Assembly: GCA_040218415.1 (NCBI GenBank)
Contig: JAVJRN010000080.1
Span: 124,001-188,000, forward strand
Direction of reading: 5' to 3'
Source of the DNA: JAVJRN01 sp040218415
GTDB taxonomy: Bacteria > Bacteroidota > Bacteroidia > Cytophagales > Cyclobacteriaceae
DNA: 64,000 nucleotides
The notes beneath the pieces were generated by a model. That model was not told the DNA's origin. It saw only the letters and a program-made list of their open reading frames with translations, and ran no database searches. Shown in pieces: positions 8,790 through 17,601 of this stretch (its first letter is position 1; the number at the start of each line of letters is the position of its first letter). Made by a program: the position numbers and the translations under genes.

Positions 8790-11312
8790 ATGATTCATAC
8801 CGGAATCGGAAACATCGGCCATTTCTTAGTTATTTTGGCTTTTATTTCTGCCATAATCAGTTCCTACTCATTCTATCAGGTCGGGTTTGGTAAGTCTAGT
8901 CAAGGCTGGAAGATATTTGCAAAGTCTGCCTTTTACGCACATTCTTTGGCTATTATCGGGGTGGTTATTACGCTGTATTTAATCATCAGCAACCATTACT
9001 TCGAGTATCATTACGCTTACAATTATACCTCTTCCATTCTCCCTGTTTACTACCAAATTTCAAGCTTTTGGAATGGTCAAGAAGGATCCTTTCTTCTTTG
9101 GATGTTTTGGAATGCTATCCTCGGCATTATTTTAATGAACACAAATAAAAATTGGCTAGGGTCAATGATGTTTGTTTTTAGTGTCACTCAGGTTTTTTTG
9201 GTGAGCATGATTTTAGGTGTTGTTTTTGGAGATGTGAAAATTGGGAGTTCCCCTTTTCTTCTACTTCGAGATGTTATCAATGACCCGATTTTTAAAATAA
9301 ATCCAGAGTTTGTTCCCGCTGACGGACGAGGACTCAATCCTCTTCTTCAAAATTATTGGATGGTCATACATCCTCCTACGCTGTTCTTGGGTTTTGCCAC
9401 CACAGTAATTCCTTTTTCCTATGCAGTAGCGGGGCTCTTAACAGGCAAGCTTAAAGAATGGATTCGTCCTGCTTTACCTTGGGCTCAATTTTCAGCGGCA
9501 GTATTGGGTGTGGGAATATTAATGGGCGCATACTGGGCTTACGAAACCTTAAATTTTGGGGGTTATTGGAACTGGGATCCCGTTGAGAATGCTATCTATG
9601 TGCCTTGGCTAATTTTAGTTGCAGGAATCCATACCATGATCGCTTACAAGAAAAGTGGAGCGGCACTTAAGGCCTCATTTATCATGATTCTGGCCACTTA
9701 TGTCTTGATCGTTTATTCTACTTTTTTAACCAGAAGCGGAATTCTCGGAAACTCATCTGTACATTCTTTTACAGATCTAGGGCTTTCGGGTCAGCTTTTG
9801 ATTTACTTATTTGTGTTTCTAGGACTCTCTATAGGGCTATGTATATGGCGATGGAAGAAAATACCAACTAGCGAAAAAGAAGTTTCTGCCTATAGCCGGG
9901 AATTTTGGATTTTCATTGGTGCCACTACCTTAGCAATGATGGGGTTTCAGGTCATTATTCCTACATCTATTCCTGTATGGAATGAGATTGTAGATTTGTT
10001 TGGCGGAAATTCGAATCTTGCTCCACCGGCAGATCAAGTTGGATTTTACACGCAATTTCAGCTCTACTTCGCCATTGCGGTTGCTTTTCTGTCTGGTACA
10101 GGACAATTTTTTTGGTGGGATAAAATCGATAGTAAATCGCTCAAAAATAATATTACCCCGCCAATTGTAATCTCCCTATTGCTTAGTACACTAGTATTTA
10201 CGATTGCCAAAATTACAGAGCCTTTATATGTCGTATTGCTCATTGTTTCGATGTATTCTATTGTCGCGAATTTGAAAATTCTTTCAGGGCTGGTTCGAAA
10301 AAACTTTAGTTTATCAGGCGGATCAATCACCCATATTGGTGTTGCGATGATGCTGATCGGGATACTTTTTTCCTCTGGATACTCTAAAATACTTTCTAAA
10401 AACAATACTGGACTTCTATGGAGCAAAGAGTTTCCAGATGAGGTTAACCAAAATAATCTTTTGCTTTTCGTTAATGAGCCGCGCCAAATGGCCGACTATT
10501 CTATGGTTTACAAGGGTATTAGAAAGTTAACCAAAGACCATGGTTATGTTGACGTAAATGCCGTTTCTGGAACAGATGGCCCACTTCGGTTAATTTTTGG
10601 AGAAAAGACCGTTTCTACAGAAAATACAACCTTCCTGCCTGGAGATACCACGGAAGTTGTAAATATGGAAAACTCCTATTTTGAGGTGGAATACGTGAAG
10701 TTGGATGGGGAAAAGTTTACCTTATTCCCGAGAATCCAGATCAATGAAACAATGGATATGATCGTTTATTCTCCCGACATTAATCGTACGATCAATGCAG
10801 ATTTATACACCCATGTGAGGACTATTCCTGATCCAGATCAAGAAACAGTATGGACTGAAGTAAAAGAATTAAAGGTGGCGCCCGGCGACCGTTTTTACAT
10901 CAATGATTACGTGGCGGAGTTTAAAGAAATGGTGACTTTGACAGAAGTAGAAGGCATCAAACTGGAGCCTGGTGACTTGGCTATTCAAGCAGAAATTATC
11001 ATTCAAGGAGAATATAAAGACTATCCAGCTAAGCCAATATATGTCATCAAAAACAATATGGCTGGCAAAGTTCCTTATATAGTGAACGATTTGGGTGCTA
11101 AACTCACCATTGAACAAATTTTACCAGAGGAAAACAGCTTTGTTTTTGGTCTGAGTACGACACAAAAGGATTGGATTATCATTGAAGCCGTTGAAAAGCC
11201 ATGGATCAATATCCTTTGGACAGGAACGCTTCTTCTTGTCATTGGCTTTTCGGTTGCGATTAAAAGGAGATATTCCGACTTTAAAAAAATGAGGGATAAA
11301 GATATGGAGTGA
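8790..11312 (+). CDS. ccmF: Cytochrome c haem lyase CcmF
   Basis: Large polytopic protein that attaches haem from CcmE to apocytochrome c. The 840-residue protein has a WWD domain with NFGGYWNWDPVENA at about residues 254-267, conserved haem-ligand histidines (MVIHPPT near 190-196; VHSF further on), and many membrane spans. A long periplasmic C-terminal part, residues 540-810, ends with a final membrane span. The length exceeds that of E. coli CcmF (647) mainly because of this periplasmic region. It starts 3 bases after ccmE. No ccmG or ccmH follows. Confidence 0.94.
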   Translation: MIHTGIGNIGHFLVILAFISAIISSYSFYQVGFGKSSQGWKIFAKSAFYAHSLAIIGVVITLYLIISNHYFEYHYAYNYTSSILPVYYQISSFWNGQEGSFLLWMFWNAILGIILMNTNKNWLGSMMFVFSVTQVFLVSMILGVVFGDVKIGSSPFLLLRDVINDPIFKINPEFVPADGRGLNPLLQNYWMVIHPPTLFLGFATTVIPFSYAVAGLLTGKLKEWIRPALPWAQFSAAVLGVGILMGAYWAYETLNFGGYWNWDPVENAIYVPWLILVAGIHTMIAYKKSGAALKASFIMILATYVLIVYSTFLTRSGILGNSSVHSFTDLGLSGQLLIYLFVFLGLSIGLCIWRWKKIPTSEKEVSAYSREFWIFIGATTLAMMGFQVIIPTSIPVWNEIVDLFGGNSNLAPPADQVGFYTQFQLYFAIAVAFLSGTGQFFWWDKIDSKSLKNNITPPIVISLLLSTLVFTIAKITEPLYVVLLIVSMYSIVANLKILSGLVRKNFSLSGGSITHIGVAMMLIGILFSSGYSKILSKNNTGLLWSKEFPDEVNQNNLLLFVNEPRQMADYSMVYKGIRKLTKDHGYVDVNAVSGTDGPLRLIFGEKTVSTENTTFLPGDTTEVVNMENSYFEVEYVKLDGEKFTLFPRIQINETMDMIVYSPDINRTINADLYTHVRTIPDPDQETVWTEVKELKVAPGDRFYINDYVAEFKEMVTLTEVEGIKLEPGDLAIQAEIIIQGEYKDYPAKPIYVIKNNMAGKVPYIVNDLGAKLTIEQILPEENSFVFGLSTTQKDWIIIEAVEKPWINILWTGTLLLVIGFSVAIKRRYSDFKKMRDKDME

Positions 11313-11325
11313 TTAGCTTTGGAAT

Positions 11326-12105
11326 ATGCCTGAGCAAATCGCCATATTAGGTACGGGAAATGTAGCGCACCATTTGACACGTGGTTTTAACCTTATTGGC
11401 CAGCCAATTAAATACCTTATTGCAAGGAATAGAAAAAAAGGGCTTGCACTCATAGAGGAAGTATCGCCTACAACCATATTGCTTCAGGATAATACTCTTC
11501 AGCCATATGATTGCTCTTTTCTTATTGTATGTGTTCAAGACTCACAGTTACAAGAAATTGCCAAAACTATGTCAATACCTGAAAACTGTATCATTGTGCA
11601 TACTTCAGGAGGGATTGGCATGAATGTTTTTAAAGATAATTTTAGAAATTATGGAGTGCTTTACCCTTTTCAAACTTTCAGCAAAAAAAGAGCATTAAAT
11701 ATACATGAAATCCCTTTTTTCATTGAAGGCTCCAACCCGAACACCTTTAATCGTATTTTGACTGTAGCCAATACATTAACTCAAAAAGTAAAAGCACTCG
11801 ACTCGCAACTCCGTGCTAATCTTCATTTAACCGGGGTAATCGTAAATAATTTCACTAATTACTTGATAAACCAAGCTTTTCGTTTGGTTGAAAAGAATGG
11901 CTTAGAAAAAGATGATTTAATACCTTTAATCAATGAGACAATAGCAAAACTCTCTATTTTGAAGATGGAAGATTCTCAAACAGGCCCAGCGGTAAGAGGT
12001 GATCATGCGGTTATTGAAAAGCATTTAAACATGCTCAACGATGACCCTAAATTAAAGGAATTGTATTCTCTTTTCACCGCACATATTCAAAGTCAAAAAA
12101 CGTGA
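11326..12105 (+). CDS. Rossmann-fold DUF2520 protein
   Basis: A 259-residue cytoplasmic protein with an N-terminal NAD(P)-binding motif GTGNVAHHL at residues 9-17 and a C-terminal helical DUF2520-like half containing the GPAVRGD segment near 224-230. The layout resembles ketopantoate or F420-dependent reductases, but the substrate is unknown. In Bacteroidota it is often found near UbiA-like prenyltransferase genes, as here, where its end overlaps the next start by 4 bases. Confidence 0.8.
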   Translation: MPEQIAILGTGNVAHHLTRGFNLIGQPIKYLIARNRKKGLALIEEVSPTTILLQDNTLQPYDCSFLIVCVQDSQLQEIAKTMSIPENCIIVHTSGGIGMNVFKDNFRNYGVLYPFQTFSKKRALNIHEIPFFIEGSNPNTFNRILTVANTLTQKVKALDSQLRANLHLTGVIVNNFTNYLINQAFRLVEKNGLEKDDLIPLINETIAKLSILKMEDSQTGPAVRGDHAVIEKHLNMLNDDPKLKELYSLFTAHIQSQKT

Positions 12106-12974
12106 GACGAATTATTAGATATGATCTCGTTGGGTTTTTACAGGCTAGCCGAATCCCAAATCTTTTTATTATTGGTTCCACCCAATATTTAACCTTGGCA
12201 TTTTTAACCTATTCTTTCCCTGAAAAAAGAGCCATTATACTTTCTATAGATTTTTTAATTATGACGATCAGCACTGTTTTTATTGCCGCTGGCGGATATA
12301 TAATTAATGACTACTACGATCAGAAAATTGATCTTATCAACAGGCCTAATAAAGTAGTTGTTGGCACAAAAATGAGGCGTAGACTAGCCATGCTGGCTCA
12401 TTTTGTCTTAACGACGACTGGCATCTTGCTTGGTTTTTACTTAGATGTTAAAATAGGCGCAATTCATCTTTTCTCGTCATTTTGCCTCTGGTATTATTCC
12501 AATTTTTTACGTCGGCTCCCTTTAATAGGCAATCTTGTGATCAGCTTTCTTACCAGTCTCACCATGTTGATCGTGGCGGTATATATTGAGCGAAACGAAA
12601 TTTTAATTTTTATTTATGCCGCCTTTGGTTTCAGTATTGTCCTCATTCGAGAGGTTATTAAAGATATCGAAGATTTTAAAGGAGATGCAGCCTATGGAGT
12701 TCAGTCTATCCCTGTACTTTGGGGCATAAGATCAGCCAAAGGATTTATCTATCTGGTAATTATAGCAAGTATCTCTTTTCTGGTTACCTTCATCATCCGG
12801 CTCGACAATTGGCTGGTCACTTACTATTTTGTAGGACTATTTCCGCTTTTTATGTGGTTTGTGTATAAACTTTATCATGCGGATAGGAAAACCCATTTCA
12901 GCTTGCTGAGAAACTTTGTAAACCTGATTATTTTCACCGGCTTAATAAGTATGATATTAATAAAGAGATGGTAA
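12102..12974 (+). CDS. UbiA-family prenyltransferase, probably geranylgeranylglycerol-phosphate type
   Basis: Integral membrane prenyltransferase with about eight or nine spans, 290 residues. The first Asp-rich motif is NDYYDQKIDLINRPNK at about residues 68-83 and the second is REVIKDIEDFKGD near 182-194; together they bind prenyl diphosphate through magnesium. Bacteroidota members with this pattern are usually annotated as geranylgeranylglycerol-phosphate geranylgeranyltransferase, but menaquinone-type (MenA) or other acceptors cannot be excluded. The start is GTG, overlapping the previous gene. It overlaps purN by 7 bases. Confidence 0.8.
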   Translation: MRRIIRYDLVGFLQASRIPNLFIIGSTQYLTLAFLTYSFPEKRAIILSIDFLIMTISTVFIAAGGYIINDYYDQKIDLINRPNKVVVGTKMRRRLAMLAHFVLTTTGILLGFYLDVKIGAIHLFSSFCLWYYSNFLRRLPLIGNLVISFLTSLTMLIVAVYIERNEILIFIYAAFGFSIVLIREVIKDIEDFKGDAAYGVQSIPVLWGIRSAKGFIYLVIIASISFLVTFIIRLDNWLVTYYFVGLFPLFMWFVYKLYHADRKTHFSLLRNFVNLIIFTGLISMILIKRW

Positions 12975-13552
12975 AGATTGCAATATTTGCTTCGGGGAGT
13001 GGCACTAACGCCGAAAATTTGACCAACCACTTTTCAAAGTCACACGTTGCGAAAGTAGTACAGGTTTATTGCAATCGGCAAGGTGCTTATGTAATAGAAA
13101 GAGCCAAAAAACTCAACATACCTTCCAAGATAGTTAAAAACAAAGACCTTTCAGGTGCGGATTTTCAAAACGAACTTGCCAATTTCAATTTTATTATTCT
13201 AGCGGGTTTTCTTGCTAAAATTCCCGAAAATCTGATTTTAAATTTTCCTGACCGCATCATCAATATACACCCTTCACTACTTCCAAAATATGGTGGAAAA
13301 GGAATGTATGGTAGCCACGTGCATGAAGCGGTCATAGAAAACAAGGAGCGCCAATCCGGGATTACTATCCATTTGGTAAATCAAAATTATGATGAAGGGC
13401 AAATACTTTTCCAAGCATCTTTTGACATAGACCAAAAAGATGATGCCCACAAGCTCGCCTCAAAAATTCATTCACTAGAACAAAAATATTTTCCTCAAGT
13501 GGTTGAAGATTACATTAGAGATACCCTCACCCAAAAAAGTATTAATGGTTAG
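12968..13552 (+). CDS. purN: Phosphoribosylglycinamide formyltransferase
   Basis: Transfers a formyl group from 10-formyl-tetrahydrofolate to GAR in purine synthesis. The 194-residue protein has the phosphate loop GSGTN at 10-14, the catalytic NIHPSLLPKYGG segment with Asn and His at about 97-100, and the conserved Asp in NYDEGQI near 138. Length and motifs are normal. purH follows within about 20 bases, giving a purine pair at the end of this run. Confidence 0.96.
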   Translation: MVKIAIFASGSGTNAENLTNHFSKSHVAKVVQVYCNRQGAYVIERAKKLNIPSKIVKNKDLSGADFQNELANFNFIILAGFLAKIPENLILNFPDRIINIHPSLLPKYGGKGMYGSHVHEAVIENKERQSGITIHLVNQNYDEGQILFQASFDIDQKDDAHKLASKIHSLEQKYFPQVVEDYIRDTLTQKSING

Positions 13553-13575
13553 CTTTGCATTTTATTTTCCAAAGC

Positions 13576-15099
13576 ATGAGCGATATCAAAATACAATCAG
13601 CCCTTATTTCTGTTTTTTACAAAGATGGTCTAAAGCCAATAGTAGAAAAACTGCATGAATTGGGCGTAAAACTTTACTCTACGGGAGGCACACAGTCCTT
13701 TATCGAAGATTTGCAAATTCCTGTAACAGCTGTAGAAGATGTAACAGATTACCCTTCCATATTTGGCGGTCGCGTAAAAACACTTCACCCAAAAGTATTT
13801 GGAGGCATCCTCCACCGTAGAGGCCATGAAGGGGATCAAAAAGAAAAAGAAACATATAAAATACCTGCCATAGACCTGGTTATCGTTGATTTATATCCTT
13901 TTGAAGAAACAGTAGCAAGTGGCGCTGGAGAGGCAGATATCATTGAAAAAATTGACATTGGTGGAATCGCTTTGATCAGAGCAGCTGCCAAAAACTTTAA
14001 AGATGTAGTCATCATAAGTTCTCGAAATGATTATGCCGATCTACTTGATTTGCTCAATCAAAAAAAGGGCGCTACGACACTCGAAGACCGGAAACTTTTT
14101 GCCACCAAAGCTTTTAACACTAGTTCTCATTACGACGCTGCAATTTTTGACTACCTAAATAAGGACGCTCAGGTTCCAGCTTTTAAAGTATCCGCCCAGA
14201 ACGGACAAACGTTGAGGTATGGGGAAAACCCTCATCAAAAAGGCGTGTTTTTCGAACAGGCCGATCCGTATTTCATTCAAATACATGGTAAGGAGGTTTC
14301 CTACAACAATCTTGTAGATATTGAAGCAGCGATTCAGCTCATCGGTGAGTTTGAAGAAACAGCTTTCGCCATTCTAAAACACAACAACGCTTGTGGCATT
14401 GCAACAGGCGAAAATGTGAAGGAAGCCTATATCAGAGCTTTTGCCGCTGATACTGTTTCGGCTTTCGGAGGCGTATTGATATGCAACCACCCAATAGATA
14501 AGGAAGCAGCTGAAGAGATGAATGGCCTTTTCTTTGAAATACTGATTGCTCCTTCTTTCGAGGATGAGGCATTGGAAATATTGAGAAGTAAAAAGAACAG
14601 GATTCTATTAACTCAGATCAGAAAGTGGGATAACAGTAAAGTCTTTAAAAGCATGTTGAATGGCACTTTAGTCCAAGATTACGACAGCAAGACAGATACC
14701 ACCTCCGATCTCAAAGTAGTGACCAAAAAGGCTCCAAACGAAGAGGAAATTGAAAACTTAATTTTCGCATCCAAAGTGTGCAAACACTCAAAATCGAATA
14801 CCATTGTATTGGCTAAGAATGGCCAGCTATTCTCTAGTGGTGTTGGTCAAACTTCCCGTGTTGATGCGCTGGAGCAAGCTATCGATAAAGCCAAAAAATT
14901 TGGATTTGATTTAAAGAATGCTGCCATGGCCTCCGATGCTTTTTTTCCTTTTCCGGATTGTGTTGAGATAGCGAAAAAAGCAGGAATCGATACCGTAATT
15001 CAACCAGGAGGGTCAGTAAAAGATCAACTTTCTATAGATTATTGTAATGAAAATGAAATGTCTATGGTTTTCACGGGAACAAGGCATTTTAAACATTAG
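13576..15099 (+). CDS. purH: Bifunctional AICAR formyltransferase / IMP cyclohydrolase
   Basis: Carries out the last two steps of IMP synthesis. I chose the ATG giving MSDIKIQSALISVF. An upstream in-frame TTG would add seven unlikely residues. The N-terminal cyclohydrolase domain shows YSTGGT near 35-40 and GGRVKTLHPKVFGGIL near 64-79. The formyltransferase domain contains ILKHNNACG near 270 with the catalytic Lys-His. The 507 residues match the family. It follows purN closely and precedes the cell-shape cluster by 140 bases. Confidence 0.97.
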   Translation: MSDIKIQSALISVFYKDGLKPIVEKLHELGVKLYSTGGTQSFIEDLQIPVTAVEDVTDYPSIFGGRVKTLHPKVFGGILHRRGHEGDQKEKETYKIPAIDLVIVDLYPFEETVASGAGEADIIEKIDIGGIALIRAAAKNFKDVVIISSRNDYADLLDLLNQKKGATTLEDRKLFATKAFNTSSHYDAAIFDYLNKDAQVPAFKVSAQNGQTLRYGENPHQKGVFFEQADPYFIQIHGKEVSYNNLVDIEAAIQLIGEFEETAFAILKHNNACGIATGENVKEAYIRAFAADTVSAFGGVLICNHPIDKEAAEEMNGLFFEILIAPSFEDEALEILRSKKNRILLTQIRKWDNSKVFKSMLNGTLVQDYDSKTDTTSDLKVVTKKAPNEEEIENLIFASKVCKHSKSNTIVLAKNGQLFSSGVGQTSRVDALEQAIDKAKKFGFDLKNAAMASDAFFPFPDCVEIAKKAGIDTVIQPGGSVKDQLSIDYCNENEMSMVFTGTRHFKH

Positions 15100-15239
15100 A
15101 TAATCAGACATTTAGTCACCATCTTTGTATCTTTCATGGAAACAATGTGATCTTGAGTAATATCAAGCTATTTCACCGCCCAGAACAAAGCACTTGTTGA
15201 TGACACCAATTTCTAAAATATTTAAAAAGTAAACTAACA

Positions 15240-16268
15240 ATGGGTTTTTTTGATTTTTTCAACAGTGATATTGCTATCGACTTAGGTACAGCAAATACAC
15301 TTATCATAAGCAAGGATAAAATAGTGGTGGATGAGCCCTCAATTATAGCTATAGATAAGAGTACGAATAAGGTGCTGGCGATTGGTCGCGAAGCAATGCA
15401 GATGCATGAAAAAACTCATGAGAATATTAAAACGATCAGACCTTTAAAAGATGGTGTTATTGCAGATTTCCATGCTGCCGAACACATGATCAGAGGAATG
15501 ATCAAAATGATCGACACTGGAAAAGGCAGGTTTCTTCCATCCTCACACCGCATGGTAATCTGTATTCCTTCAGGTATAACCGAAGTAGAGAAAAGAGCCG
15601 TTCGTGACTCTGCAGAACATGCAGGAGCTAAAGAAGTTTATATGATACATGAACCTATTGCTGCGGCTATAGGTATTGGCATAAAAATACAACAGCCTAT
15701 TGGTTCAATGATTGTTGATATCGGAGGAGGAACAACAGAAATCGCCGTAATTGCTTTGAGCGGTATCGTTTGCGATCAGTCTATTAGGGTCGCTGGTGAT
15801 TCCTTTAATAAAGATATTCTTGATTATATGAGACGCCAACATAACTTGCTCATTGGGGAAAGAACTGCGGAAAAAGTAAAGATAGAAGTTGGTTCGGCGC
15901 TTACCGAATTGGAAGATGCTCCGGATGATTTTGAAATCCGAGGACGAGATTTAATGACTGGTATTCCTAAAGTAATTAAAATATCCTACTCTGAAATTGC
16001 TTTTGCTATAGATAAGTCTGTATCAAAAATAGAAGAAGCCGTACTTAAAGCTTTGGAGATATCTCCACCAGAATTGTCTGCCGACATATATGACAATGGT
16101 ATCTATCTAACAGGAGGAGGGGCACTACTTCGAGGACTCGATAAGCGCTTGGCCATGAAAACAAAATTACCAATACACATTGCAGAAGATCCTTTAAGAG
16201 CAGTTGTAAGAGGAACAGGGCTTGCACTTAAAAATCTTGATTCCTACAAGCCTGTATTGATGACGTAA
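15240..16268 (+). CDS. mreB: Rod-shape actin homologue MreB
   Basis: Cytoplasmic actin-like ATPase that organises lateral wall synthesis. The 342-residue protein has the phosphate-1 motif DLGTANTLI at 14-22, the phosphate-2 motif DIGGGTTEIAVI at about 160-171 and the adenosine motif TGGGALLRGLD near 291-301. It is first of mreB-mreC-mreD-mrdA-rodA, a complete elongasome set, and follows a 140-base gap that holds a weak promoter candidate (CATCTTTG, one mismatch to TAnnTTTG). Confidence 0.97.
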   Translation: MGFFDFFNSDIAIDLGTANTLIISKDKIVVDEPSIIAIDKSTNKVLAIGREAMQMHEKTHENIKTIRPLKDGVIADFHAAEHMIRGMIKMIDTGKGRFLPSSHRMVICIPSGITEVEKRAVRDSAEHAGAKEVYMIHEPIAAAIGIGIKIQQPIGSMIVDIGGGTTEIAVIALSGIVCDQSIRVAGDSFNKDILDYMRRQHNLLIGERTAEKVKIEVGSALTELEDAPDDFEIRGRDLMTGIPKVIKISYSEIAFAIDKSVSKIEEAVLKALEISPPELSADIYDNGIYLTGGGALLRGLDKRLAMKTKLPIHIAEDPLRAVVRGTGLALKNLDSYKPVLMT

Positions 16269-16275
16269 AAGTTGA

Positions 16276-17085
16276 ATGCAAAATTTAATTGACTTCCTTT
16301 ATAGGTTTCGAACTTTTGGGCTTTTTATTGTTTTGGAAGTAATCTGTGCTTGGTTAATTGTTGGGTATAACCAATATTATAACGCCTCATTTCTGAATTC
16401 TTCGAATGCTTTGGCAGGAAAAATCACCCAACTTTCTACCAATACTTCCCGATTTATCGATCTGAAAAAGGTAAATCAAGCCTTAATGGAAGAGAACAGC
16501 CTTTTGCGTGCCCAATTAGCGAATACCAACTTACAAAAAGTAAAAATAGATTCTTTTGAAAACAGATATGAAGTCCTAGAGGCAGCTGTTTTAAACCATA
16601 CTTTTTTAAAGCCTGCAAACTATATCACTCTGGATGCTGGAGAATCTGATGGGCTCATGCCTGGAATGGGAGTCATCTCTGATCACGGTATAGTTGGGCA
16701 GATAAAATCAGTTTCCAAAAACTTTGCGACAGTTACCTCACTATTACATCCCAAATCATTAGTATCCATAACCGTAAAGCAGTCCAATACACTAGGTACA
16801 GTGCAATGGGGCTTCAACTCTTACCTTGAAGCCGACCTAAAGTACATCCCTAGACATACAAAATTGAATGTAGGTGATACTATCGTGACATCAGGCTATA
16901 ATGCAGTATTTCCTCCCAACATACTTGTCGGCATTGTCAACCAAGTCAGCTTAGATATTCAAAATCCATTTTACGATGCTCAAATAGATTTATCCACGGA
17001 TTTTTCTTCCTTGGGCTTTGTATATATTATTGACAATACCGCGAAAGCCGAAATAGATAGTTTAACAGAAGTAAGTGATTTTTAA
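16276..17085 (+). CDS. mreC: Rod-shape determining protein MreC
   Basis: Bitopic inner-membrane scaffold of the elongasome. The 269-residue protein has one membrane span near residues 13-31, a coiled-coil region around 50-85 with the usual heptad pattern (QALMEENSLLRAQLA), then the beta-rich MreC domain with LDAGESDGLMPGMGV and the VSDHGIVGQI-type repeat. It lies 7 bases after mreB and abuts mreD with no gap. Confidence 0.94.
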   Translation: MQNLIDFLYRFRTFGLFIVLEVICAWLIVGYNQYYNASFLNSSNALAGKITQLSTNTSRFIDLKKVNQALMEENSLLRAQLANTNLQKVKIDSFENRYEVLEAAVLNHTFLKPANYITLDAGESDGLMPGMGVISDHGIVGQIKSVSKNFATVTSLLHPKSLVSITVKQSNTLGTVQWGFNSYLEADLKYIPRHTKLNVGDTIVTSGYNAVFPPNILVGIVNQVSLDIQNPFYDAQIDLSTDFSSLGFVYIIDNTAKAEIDSLTEVSDF

Positions 17086-17601
17086 ATGGTAAGAGTCAAC
17101 TACATAAGGCAAGCCATACAATTCGCGGTTTATGTACTCATACAAATTCCGCTTTTGTATAAGTCTGTGCTTTTTAATCAGGCTTTTGCTTTCTTCTACT
17201 TAGGCTTCTTGCTGTTCATTCCCTACGGTGTAAGCCGGAGTTTCTCGATGTTGATTGCCTTTTTTACTGGATTACTTATCGATGTTTTTTCCAGTACTCC
17301 TGGAATACACGCGAGTGCTTGTGTGCTCATCGTTTTTATTAAAGACTATTGGTTTATTGCGAGTGTAGGAGATCCAGAAGACGAAATAAATATTGGGTTT
17401 GACAGTATCGGGCTTTGGGGATTGGTGAAATATGCTTTCCCTTTAATATTTGTTCACCACTTTATGCTCTTTATTATCGAAAATGGTGGATTTATTTTGA
17501 TCGGTTCTTTGTTGGTTAAAAGTATATTGAGCGGTCTGTATTCTTTAGTTGTAATCATTAGTATTGGGTACTTAATCGCTCCAAAAACGCAGCGAAAATG
17601 A
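17086..17601 (+). CDS. mreD: Rod-shape determining protein MreD
   Basis: A small polytopic membrane protein of 171 residues with about five spans, placed exactly where MreD is expected between mreC and PBP2. The sequence IPYGVSRSFSMLIAFFTGLLID (about residues 45-66) fits the conserved MreD core, with the GLLxD motif. Conservation is weak in this family, so the call rests on topology plus position. Its stop overlaps the PBP2 start by 4 bases. Confidence 0.88.
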   Translation: MVRVNYIRQAIQFAVYVLIQIPLLYKSVLFNQAFAFFYLGFLLFIPYGVSRSFSMLIAFFTGLLIDVFSSTPGIHASACVLIVFIKDYWFIASVGDPEDEINIGFDSIGLWGLVKYAFPLIFVHHFMLFIIENGGFILIGSLLVKSILSGLYSLVVIISIGYLIAPKTQRK

